Shown here one piece after another: positions 1-5,001 of a stretch of 5,001 nt of DNA. Under the pieces are notes generated by a model. It worked only from the letters and a program-made list of their open reading frames with translations, had not been told where the DNA came from and did no database searches. Where the stretch lies: assembly GCA_017475875.1 (NCBI GenBank), contig JAFVET010000188.1, positions 1 through 5,001 on the forward strand, written 5' to 3'. The stretch's first letter is position 1. The number at the start of each line of letters is the position of its first letter. A program made the translations under genes and the position numbers. Origin of the DNA: Candidatus Methanomethylophilaceae archaeon. Its GTDB lineage: Archaea; Thermoplasmatota; Thermoplasmata; Methanomassiliicoccales; Methanomethylophilaceae.

Positions 1-584
1 ACGAGATGCCCCTGATGTTCTTCTTCGCCACGCTCATCCTGCTGCAGATACCTGGGGTCCACCGCATGGCGGGTGACTCCCTGAAACTCGGTTGGAAGAC
101 CGCTGTCGCGTTCGTCGCCGGCGTGGCGGTCATCGTGGTTCTTATGGCGATCGGCGACATGGGCATGGAAAGCAGGGACGGTGTCGACAACTGGGTAATG
201 GTCCCGGTCGGGTTGGTCCAGGCATTGTCCATGCTCTCACCGGGCATAAGCGGATCCACCGTCCTTCTGGTCCTCGGCCTGTTCGATTCCTACACCGAGG
301 CCATCGGAAACCTCGATATCGCGATGATCGCCCCGCTCGTGGTTGGACTCGTCGTCGGAGTGCTCGCGTTCTCGAGGATGATCCACTGGTGCATAGTGAA
401 CCACCGCGAGATGACCTACTCGGTCATTCTAGGACTCACATTCGGATCAGTCCTCGCCGTCATCTACTCGGGATGGAAGATATTGGACGGGGATTGGATC
501 GGATGTGCGATCGGACTAGTTCTCGGAATCCTCGCCGGAGTCGGACTCAACGCCCTTTCGAAGAAGATAGCTCCGAAAGAATGA
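1..584 (+). CDS. DUF368/PopT-type polyprenyl-phosphate transporter, C-terminal part
   Basis: Integral membrane protein of the DUF368 family. Bacterial members (PopT) move undecaprenyl phosphate back across the membrane for reuse in envelope glycan synthesis; in an archaeon the natural substrate would be a dolichyl or similar polyprenyl phosphate, which is inference. The visible 193 or so residues are mostly hydrophobic, with about five or six membrane segments. They contain the family's second PGISGS motif (SPGISGSTVLLVLG, about residues 78-91 counting from the ATG at position 6), followed by a late ILGLTFGSVLAVIYSGW segment. The matching first PG-x-SGG half expected near the N-terminus is absent. 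The frame is open to the left edge and no ribosome binding site precedes the ATG at 6, so this is a 5'-truncated gene missing roughly 80-100 residues. It ends with TGA and converges on arcS. Family assignment is fairly sure; substrate is not. Confidence 0.82.
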   Translation, partial: EMPLMFFFATLILLQIPGVHRMAGDSLKLGWKTAVAFVAGVAVIVVLMAIGDMGMESRDGVDNWVMVPVGLVQALSMLSPGISGSTVLLVLGLFDSYTEAIGNLDIAMIAPLVVGLVVGVLAFSRMIHWCIVNHREMTYSVILGLTFGSVLAVIYSGWKILDGDWIGCAIGLVLGILAGVGLNALSKKIAPKE

Positions 585-607
585 TTGTTTCGTTGGGAAA
601 TGATTTC

Positions 608-649
608 CAGCGGCCGGGGTGGATAGGATGGGAAAAAACCCGGCCGCTG
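608..649. terminator. 11-bp GC-rich hairpin with an internal A6/T6 tract, likely part of a convergent terminator
   Basis: A perfect inverted repeat pairs 608-618 with 639-649 (CAGCGGCCGGG against CCCGGCCGCTG), enclosing a 20-base loop. It begins 24 bases after the stop of the DUF368 gene. Read on the minus strand, GC-rich CGGCCGGG runs directly into a T6 tract (bases 638-633), a good U-tract stop for arcS read-through. On the plus strand no T-tract follows the stem. Archaeal RNA polymerase terminates mainly at U-tracts, so the minus-strand reading is the more likely function. Structure is seen; role is inferred. Confidence 0.5.
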
Positions 650-650
650 T

Positions 651-747
651 GAAGACGTGTGGATTGGGGTGCACTTGTTGTCTTCAATATCTCCATCCCC
701 CCTCCGGTATTTAAAGGAAAACCGAGGGGGTCGTTGAATATTGACCC
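651..747. other. Structured convergent intergenic region with nested inverted repeats
   Basis: Several complementary segments follow the 608-649 hairpin. GAAGAC at 651-656 pairs with GTCTTC at 680-685. TCAATAT at 684-690 pairs with ATATTGA at 738-744. Inside the latter, 698-708 (CCCCCTCCGGT) pairs with 721-730 (ACCGAGGGGG) with one bulged C at 704 and a 12-base loop. GGGTC at 728-732 can alternatively pair with GACCC at 743-747. Not all of these can form together. The loop contains TATTTAAA (708-715), which resembles an archaeal TATA box on either strand but lacks a good purine-rich BRE. The region could be untranslated 3' ends, a transcription-stop zone, or a small structured RNA; I recognise no known RNA family. 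Confidence 0.4.
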
Positions 748-756
748 ACCGTTTTT
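728..756 (+). terminator. Possible terminator of the DUF368 gene: short stem then T5
   Basis: A 5-bp stem (GGGTC 728-732 with GACCC 743-747, 10-base loop) is followed after four bases by a T5 tract at 752-756. This is the only run of five or more T on the plus strand between the DUF368 stop and the arcS 3' end, so it is the best candidate stop for the rightward transcript. It competes with the 698-730 hairpin for the same G-run. Confidence 0.4.
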
Positions 757-792
757 ACTGTCTGGCTATGTGTTGAATTCCATTGAATAGGG

Positions 793-2487
793 TCAGTTGA
801 CCTTGTGCCTGATCTTCACCGCGATGCCGCGCTTCAGGTCCACCATCTCAAGGCCGCACATCATAGCGACCCCTATCCCGCGAACCTTTCCGTTGCACAC
901 GATTATCGCCTCGTCGCCGATGCGGATCCTCGGGTCTGCATCGGTCACACCCACGGCGAACAGGTTGCCTTTGAGTTCGAAGTCGTTCATCTGCACACAG
1001 TAGTGACCCGCTTCCGCGAGGAGTTCCGCACCGTCCAACGTCAACGATATGAGACCGCGTTCCGGGGTAAGCATCCCCAACTGGGTCTTCTTGGAGCGAT
1101 CCGCGGGATCCTCGGTCATGAGCTTCCAATATGGGAACTTGCCGATGGCGTATGCGTTCTCCCCCATCAGGATGTCCGCGCACTCGTTCCCGAACTGGAA
1201 CCTGAGCACCGAACGGAACTGCTCGTTCCTGTCGACCAGGTAATCGACCGTGTCCATGCCCTTCGTCGCATCCCTCAACGCGTGGTCGAGGTTCTGCAGC
1301 GACGCGGGGGACGTGGGATCGTCATCGACGACGGTGAGTTCCATTTCCGCGAGGTCCTGGACGAGGGAACTGTCCTCCCCGAGGTGGCAGACGACCTTGT
1401 CGTACCCTTGCGAGAGGAGGTTGGACAACATGCTTCTGATCATGGCCCTCTCCTCGCACTTCCATACGCCGGTGACGGGGATGTCATATGAATTCGCCGG
1501 ATAGAGGGCGTCGAGCTCCCTCGGGACGATCCCCAAAGGCGAGGTTATGATGACCTCGTGCACGAGGGTGTCGTGTTGTGCCGTGTGGATTGCGGACGAA
1601 AAGGCCTTGTGGGACTTGGATATGTGGTAGGGTTTCTTGGCGGAACACGGGAGCAGGAGCAGCACCCTCTTGTTGCAGGGTTTCCTGTATTCCGCAATAC
1701 GGTCCCTGTACCTGCGCAAATCCGGCCTTCTAAGAGCTTGTGTGGTGTTGCACCCGAACCTGCATCCGACAGTCGAACACTCCTCCTCCGCGTAGGCGTA
1801 GCAGTCCTGGTCGTAGAGCCTGAGGAGGGCTACGGACGACGGTGAGGAAAAGGACCTCTGGTCGGCCAGCTCCCTGAGACGGTCGGCGGCGATGAACATG
1901 CGGACCTTCTCAAGCTCAGCCTCCATCGCCGACACGTTTGCCTCCGATTCGTCCTTCCCGGTGGAGACCTCGGCCTCCGGGATCAGCCTGATCCCGCTGT
2001 AACCGGCGGCCTTGGGGAGCGCGTCGTCGAAGACGTCGACGCCCATATACGACAGCAACGCGACGGTGGACGGTTCCCCGAGACCTGACATCATGAGCAG
2101 ACGGCCGAACCCGATGGCCTCGCGGAGCTGCACGACGACTTCCAGGATCCTCCTGGGTTCGCGACGGAGTTCGAACGCGTTCGGGACCACGACCACCTCC
2201 GCTTCGGGATCTATCGACAGATCCTTCGGGAGCGGGAGCCTGACCACCTGCACGCCTCCGACACATGGCATAGGCTCTGACGGTTGGGATGACGAGGTCG
2301 TCAACAGACCGTTCTCCAAAGGCACGTCGGTTCCGAAGAACTTCAGGACCCTGCCGTGCTCGCCCTTGTACACCGATACAGGTTCGCTATCGTCCGAACG
2401 AACGAGCAACGGGGTGGTGACCGATTTGCCGTCTTTGGAATACTGGCACACGCGGCCCCTCTGGGATCTGCTGATGACGTCCAACAT
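793..2487 (-). CDS. arcS: Archaeosine synthase ArcS (TGT-related, DUF5591 core, PUA domain)
   Basis: ArcS acts on preQ0 at position 15 of the D-loop in archaeal tRNA after TgtA inserts it. It attaches an amino donor (lysine, with the radical-SAM partner RaSEA completing the reaction in studied species) on the way to archaeosine. From the start at 2487 the protein is 564 residues. The N-terminal part is a degenerate tRNA-guanine-transglycosylase-like domain; a cysteine cluster lies at about 229-246. The ArcS signature PCSAKKPYHISKSH (280-293; PC-x3-KPY-x2-S-x2-H) follows, then SPLGIVPRELDALYPA and YDIPVTGVW. A PUA RNA-binding domain covers about 506-564 and ends GIAVKIRHKVN. The ATG at 2487 is chosen because MLDVISRSQRGR lines up with the usual N-terminus of TGT relatives. 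The same frame also offers ATG at 2550 and GTG at 2604, the latter inside the upstream gene's terminator hairpin. No strong Shine-Dalgarno is seen, so a leaderless message is possible. The radical-SAM partner is not in the window. Function is well supported; the start is less so. Confidence 0.93.
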   Translation of the reverse strand: MLDVISRSQRGRVCQYSKDGKSVTTPLLVRSDDSEPVSVYKGEHGRVLKFFGTDVPLENGLLTTSSSQPSEPMPCVGGVQVVRLPLPKDLSIDPEAEVVVVPNAFELRREPRRILEVVVQLREAIGFGRLLMMSGLGEPSTVALLSYMGVDVFDDALPKAAGYSGIRLIPEAEVSTGKDESEANVSAMEAELEKVRMFIAADRLRELADQRSFSSPSSVALLRLYDQDCYAYAEEECSTVGCRFGCNTTQALRRPDLRRYRDRIAEYRKPCNKRVLLLLPCSAKKPYHISKSHKAFSSAIHTAQHDTLVHEVIITSPLGIVPRELDALYPANSYDIPVTGVWKCEERAMIRSMLSNLLSQGYDKVVCHLGEDSSLVQDLAEMELTVVDDDPTSPASLQNLDHALRDATKGMDTVDYLVDRNEQFRSVLRFQFGNECADILMGENAYAIGKFPYWKLMTEDPADRSKKTQLGMLTPERGLISLTLDGAELLAEAGHYCVQMNDFELKGNLFAVGVTDADPRIRIGDEAIIVCNGKVRGIGVAMMCGLEMVDLKRGIAVKIRHKVN

Positions 2488-2508
2488 GCCTGGTCTACTG
2501 GAATCGCC

Positions 2509-2523
2509 GATAATAACCTTATC
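2509..2523 (-). promoter_or_regulatory. Candidate arcS promoter, with a GATAA/TTATC inverted repeat
   Basis: On the minus strand the AT-rich TTATTATC lies about 22-29 bases before the chosen arcS ATG. This is the distance expected for the TATA box of a leaderless archaeal transcript. The same bases form an inverted repeat, GATAA (2509-2513) and TTATC (2519-2523), separated by five bases, which could be an operator. The match to the consensus TTTATATA is poor, so this is tentative. Confidence 0.3.
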
Positions 2524-2536
2524 TACAAGTATGAAA

Positions 2537-2570
2537 CCTGGGTGCGGCATCCTCGGGACCGCCACCCAGG
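2537..2570 (-). other. Hairpin upstream of arcS
   Basis: CCTGGGTG at 2537-2544 pairs with CACCCAGG at 2563-2570. The stem can be extended by CGG (2545-2547) with CCG (2559-2561) past a bulged C at 2562, leaving an 11-base loop. It lies between the terminator of the upstream gene and the arcS start. The loop holds the alternative in-frame ATG at 2550. Read leftward it is followed by TTTCATACTTG, only a weak U-tract. It could be a second-line terminator, a leader structure or chance. Confidence 0.4.
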
Positions 2571-2577
2571 ATCGTGT

Positions 2578-2608
2578 AAAAAGAAAATTGGCGGTGCATG
2601 GCACCGCC
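2578..2608 (-). terminator. Terminator of the substrate-binding protein gene
   Basis: Nine bases after the TGA of the leftward binding-protein gene, a perfect 8-bp GC-rich stem (2590-2597 with 2601-2608, 3-base loop) is followed on the minus strand by AATTTTCTTTTT (2589-2578). Stem plus U-tract immediately downstream of a stop codon is a convincing transcription terminator. It indicates that arcS has its own promoter and is not co-transcribed with the binding protein. Confidence 0.8.
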
Positions 2609-2617
2609 GTTCAGGTT

Positions 2618-4015
2618 TCAGATCTTGGTGGTGGTGTGACCAGGACCGTAAGAGATGATGTCCGAAATGTCGGTACGGTCGGACCATCCCGCAAGGTCGA
2701 GGAACTCGGCGAAGGCCTTGTTCGAATCGAAGTTCTTGAACGCGGCGTTGTCGGGGAAGAAAGCCTTGGCGAAGAACACCTGACAGACGACGCACGCCGG
2801 CCCGGTGGTGACCATGAACGACAGGGAGTAGATGTCCGTGTCAGGACTTATGTATCCGTCGAACTCGTCGATGCAGAGCTGGACCGCGTTCTGGACGTAG
2901 GCCTTTCCGTCCGTTCCGTAGACGCCGGAGGGTTCCACGACGATTATGTCTATGCCTTTCGTCTTCTGACATGCGGCCATGTCCTCGGGGGTCACGTTGA
3001 CGTAACCGGTTCCGAAGTACTCGCCGACGTTGTTGCCTCCGGAAAGGACGGACCTCTCGAAGTCCCCACTGGTCTTGGAAAGAACCTTGTTCGTCGCTCC
3101 GGGATAACAGTCTTTGACGTACATGGTCAGGACGTTGGGCCTGTCCTTCTGGGCGATCTTCGCAACCTCGGACTCGATGACGTCCATGTAGCCGGTGTAC
3201 CAGTCGTACCACTTGACGGCCTGCTGCCAGCAGGAGTTGTTCTGGACGCCTCCGAACAGGTAACCGTAGGTCATGACGCCGCTCTCTGTACCGTCCTCCC
3301 AGGATGGCAGACGGACAATGGAGACCGCGCTGTTGTTGCCGAAGAAGGTCTCCAGCTCCTTTCCGTAGCTGTTTACGCTCCCGAGGGTGATCTCGATGTG
3401 ACCGTAGTACTTGAGCAGAGTGGAGACGATGTCGTTCTGGACCTCTCCGTTACTGGTTCCCGTCACGAGGACCTCGCCTTTACTGGGGTCGGTACCGAAG
3501 TTGAGGTTGAAGACGTTGTTATACTTCTGAATCTGCTGGTCCCCTCCGACAACCTTGTTCTTGCTGTCCTTGTTGATGATCATGTTGACCTCTTGGAGGT
3601 TGCACTGGTTGACGGAGACGATGTTGACGTTGTCGCGGACGGTGAACGACCTGACGTTGTCGTCGATGTCCTTGAAGAAGAGCTTGGTCGCCTTTCCGTT
3701 GATCATCGAATCGACGTAATCCACGTCCTTCTTGTCGACGGTTCCGTCGTTGTTGGCGTCGGCCCAGGCGTAATTCTTGGCGTTTCCACCCGCGTCCACG
3801 ATCTTCTTGATAAGTGCGGAGTCGTCTTTGGTGATCTTCTCGTCACCGTCGACGTTCCCACCGATCCAAAGGACCGGTGAATCGGAATAGTCGTCCACGG
3901 AAACGTCGGACGAGCTTCCGGATTTTCCGTTCTGCGTGAGAACAAAAGCCGCGGCGGCGATGATGATAACCACCGCGGCGGCGATGATGATGTAATGGAC
4001 TTTAGTCAGCTCCAT
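2618..4015 (-). CDS. Dockerin-like domain-containing ABC transporter substrate-binding protein (FecB/BtuF-like)
   Basis: A 465-residue exported protein that probably captures a metal chelate (siderophore-iron, haem or corrinoid) outside the membrane and hands it to the permease encoded divergently at 4156. A hydrophobic segment at about 8-26 is an N-terminal anchor or signal peptide; there is no nearby cysteine for lipid attachment, so an uncleaved anchor is likely. A Ser/Gly linker follows. Residues 52-108 form a dockerin-like pair of calcium loops: NVDGDEKITKDD (54-65, first ligand Asn rather than Asp) and DANNDGTVDKKD (87-98, a full D-x-N-x-D-G-x-V-x3-D loop), each followed by a short helix. 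The rest (about 112-465) resembles the two-lobed class III periplasmic-binding fold, with VNVTPEDMAACQKTKGIDIIVVEP (in two parts, 339-350 and 351-362) matching the usual 'site-of-residence' segment before the second lobe. It starts at ATG 4015, with TATA at 4058-4065 and only a weak AGGT (4028-4031) as ribosome site. The domain architecture is well supported; the ligand is unknown. Confidence 0.82.
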   Translation of the reverse strand: MELTKVHYIIIAAAVVIIIAAAAFVLTQNGKSGSSSDVSVDDYSDSPVLWIGGNVDGDEKITKDDSALIKKIVDAGGNAKNYAWADANNDGTVDKKDVDYVDSMINGKATKLFFKDIDDNVRSFTVRDNVNIVSVNQCNLQEVNMIINKDSKNKVVGGDQQIQKYNNVFNLNFGTDPSKGEVLVTGTSNGEVQNDIVSTLLKYYGHIEITLGSVNSYGKELETFFGNNSAVSIVRLPSWEDGTESGVMTYGYLFGGVQNNSCWQQAVKWYDWYTGYMDVIESEVAKIAQKDRPNVLTMYVKDCYPGATNKVLSKTSGDFERSVLSGGNNVGEYFGTGYVNVTPEDMAACQKTKGIDIIVVEPSGVYGTDGKAYVQNAVQLCIDEFDGYISPDTDIYSLSFMVTTGPACVVCQVFFAKAFFPDNAAFKNFDSNKAFAEFLDLAGWSDRTDISDIISYGPGHTTTKI

Positions 4016-4057
4016 GATATCAACTATACCTATGCTCCAATTATACTTAAATGATGC

Positions 4058-4065
4058 TATATATA
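4058..4065 (-). promoter_or_regulatory. TATA box for the substrate-binding protein gene
   Basis: TATATATA is centred about 46 bases before the ATG at 4015. Transcription would start some 25 bases downstream, near 4036, giving a leader of about 20 bases. The element is symmetrical and could also serve the plus strand. Reading leftward, TTTAAGTATA (4041-4050) is an alternative TATA element that would give a leaderless message. Confidence 0.5.
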
Positions 4066-4093
4066 CAACAAATGGTTAATGGCATTCAAATCC

Positions 4094-4100
4094 TATATAC
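4094..4100 (+). promoter_or_regulatory. TATA box for the permease gene
   Basis: TATATAC is preceded by AAATCC (4088-4093), a plausible BRE. A start about 25 bases downstream, near 4123, would leave a leader of about 30 bases before the ATG at 4156. It overlaps the right copy of the direct repeat, so a protein bound there would block this promoter. Confidence 0.5.
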
Positions 4101-4155
4101 TTAAAATGATTCAGACGCATACTTTACTGCCGTGATCGGGGAGCGATGTGAGAAG

Positions 4156-5001
4156 ATGATGAAAGTCAGGAACAATGATACGATAGCATCCGAGGACCAC
4201 GACGTGGTCCGCATGTATTCGAACTACAAGTCGTCCCGCTGGAGGAAGGTCGTCATAATACTGGCCATGATCGTAGGGCTGGTTGTCGCATCCCTTTACG
4301 GATTGACCGTCGGATCGTATCCGATTTCGTTCTCCGAGGTGTACTCCATCGTGATCGACCACCTCATGAACCTCGGGGAGACGCTCGATTCGGTGGACCA
4401 GCGCGTCGTCTGGGAACAGCGCATGCCACGTCTGCTCACGGGTATCGTCGCCGGAGCCGGCCTCGCCACGGCGGGTGCCGCGATGCAGAGCATGATGAAG
4501 AACCCCCTCGCCGACCCGTACACCACTGGAATCTCATCGGGAGCGTCGTTCGGTGCCGTAATCGCCATCGCGTTCTCGATCAGCATATTCAGCAAAGACG
4601 CGGGGACGACGGTCTGCGCGTTCGTGTTCTCACTCATCCCCGCGGCGGTCATCATCGCCCTGTCCACGTTCAAAAAGGCGACTCCGTCCATGATGATCCT
4701 GGCCGGACTCTCGGTGATGTACATATTCAACGCGATGACGCAGTACATCATGCTGGTGGTCGACTCGCAGACCATGGAGGCCGCCTACCAGTGGACGATC
4801 GGTACCTTGAACAAAGGTTCCTGGGAATCCCTACCGATCATGGCAGCGGTGGTGATAACGGGTTCCATAGCAGTGATGTCGATGACGAAGTACCTGAACG
4901 CGATGAACTCGGGCGACAACTACGCGAGAACCGTCGGCGTCGATGTCGGGCGCATCAGGATAATACTACTGATCATCGTATCCGTCATCTCGGCGGCTAT
5001 C
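4156..5001 (+). CDS. FecCD/BtuC-type ABC transporter permease, 3'-truncated
   Basis: Membrane subunit of a type II ABC importer for siderophore-iron, haem or cobalamin. The 282 visible codons read without a stop to the right edge; full members run about 330-370 residues, so roughly 60-80 are missing. After a polar N-terminal tail of about 30 residues, the first membrane helix spans about 31-52. The family hallmark follows: RMPRLLTGIVAGAGLATAGA (89-108), then MQSMMKNPLADPYTTGISSG (110-129). The segment NSGDNYARTVGVDVGRIRI (251-269) corresponds to the cytoplasmic loop that contacts the ATPase. Two adjacent ATGs (4156, 4159) follow GTGA (4148-4151), which matches part of the archaeal Shine-Dalgarno; an in-frame GTG at 4132 is an alternative start. 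It is divergent from the binding-protein gene and probably works with it. FecC, FecD and BtuC cannot be told apart here. Confidence 0.93.
   Translation, partial: MMKVRNNDTIASEDHDVVRMYSNYKSSRWRKVVIILAMIVGLVVASLYGLTVGSYPISFSEVYSIVIDHLMNLGETLDSVDQRVVWEQRMPRLLTGIVAGAGLATAGAAMQSMMKNPLADPYTTGISSGASFGAVIAIAFSISIFSKDAGTTVCAFVFSLIPAAVIIALSTFKKATPSMMILAGLSVMYIFNAMTQYIMLVVDSQTMEAAYQWTIGTLNKGSWESLPIMAAVVITGSIAVMSMTKYLNAMNSGDNYARTVGVDVGRIRIILLIIVSVISAAI

Larger units (their letters stand above)
4042..4110. repeat. Near-perfect direct repeat TATACTTAAATGAT in the divergent promoter
   Basis: TATACTTAAATGAT at 4042-4055 recurs as TATACTTAAAATGAT at 4096-4110, differing by one inserted A, 54 bases apart start to start. 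A weaker partial copy, ATACTTTACTG, begins at 4119. One copy overlaps the plus-strand TATA box and the other lies between the minus-strand TATA box and the binding-protein start. This suits a shared regulator (for example a metal-responsive repressor) but could be AT-rich promoter sequence converging by chance. Confidence 0.4.

Noticed and set aside
773..790. Repeated TTGAAT near the arcS 3' end (copies at about 734, 773 and 783)
   Set aside because: The copies are only six bases long and irregularly spaced in AT-richer non-coding DNA; no repeat unit or array can be defined.
585..792. Search for a tRNA or known RNA gene in the convergent gap
   Set aside because: No cloverleaf with a T-loop GTTC-type motif and acceptor stem could be built, and no complete C/D-box pair was found on either strand.
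791..802. Short palindrome GGTCAGTTGACC covering the arcS stop codon
   Set aside because: A 5-bp stem with a 2-base gap, with no T-tract next to it; too small to be distinguished from chance.
805..1491. A 228-codon plus-strand open frame inside arcS
   Set aside because: It lies fully opposite the conserved catalytic core and PUA domain of arcS, and its Arg/His/Val-rich product has no recognisable family features.
2012..3880. A 622-codon open frame on the plus strand opposite arcS and the binding-protein gene
   Set aside because: It spans the terminator and two well-supported minus-strand genes. Its translation is dominated by Val/Asp/Gly/Leu runs typical of the antisense of GC-rich coding DNA, with no recognisable domain. 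It is a shadow frame.
3946..3992. GCG/GAT-rich, repeat-like sequence near the 5' end of the binding-protein gene
   Set aside because: It encodes the Ala/Ile-rich hydrophobic anchor (IIAAAVVIIIAAAA); the repetition follows from codon use and is not a DNA repeat element.
4296..4775. A 159-codon minus-strand open frame opposite the permease
   Set aside because: It is antisense to the most conserved FecCD motifs; its Met/Ala-rich translation mirrors the membrane helices on the other strand.

Overview
The window looks like a chromosomal stretch of a methanogenic archaeon, most likely Methanomassiliicoccales (Thermoplasmatota). The evidence is an archaeosine synthase (archaeal tRNA modification), TATA-box style promoters in AT-rich gaps, a GC-rich genome with frequent ATA isoleucine codons, and a FecB-type binding protein with a dockerin-like module, an arrangement I recall from methanogens. 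All three visible stop codons are TGA, which fits but does not prove a pyrrolysine-using lineage. The lineage call is inference; no rRNA or other marker is present.

Layout. (1) 1-584, plus strand: the C-terminal part of a DUF368/PopT-type polyprenyl-phosphate transporter, cut by the left edge. (2) 585-792: a convergent intergenic gap, rich in inverted repeats and U-tracts, probably a two-way termination region. (3) 793-2487, minus strand: archaeosine synthase arcS, with its signature PC-x3-KPY-x2-S-x2-H motif and a C-terminal PUA domain. (4) 2488-2617: arcS promoter/leader region with two strong hairpins, one of which is a clear terminator for the gene upstream. (5) 2618-4015, minus strand: a membrane-anchored ABC-transporter substrate-binding protein carrying a dockerin-like pair of calcium-binding loops. 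(6) 4016-4155: an AT-rich divergent promoter region with two TATA boxes and a near-perfect direct repeat. (7) 4156-5001, plus strand: a FecCD/BtuC-type ABC permease, cut by the right edge.

How they work together. The binding protein and the permease are divergently transcribed from a shared control region and very likely form one importer for an iron chelate, corrinoid or similar metal complex; the ATPase is probably just beyond the right edge. ArcS (tRNA archaeosine) and the DUF368 protein (lipid-carrier recycling) are housekeeping genes with no evident functional link to the importer. I see no mobile element, CRISPR array, tRNA or rRNA gene. I find no wholly new system; the points most worth a second look are the dockerin-like module on the binding protein, the folded convergent gap and the repeats in the divergent promoter.
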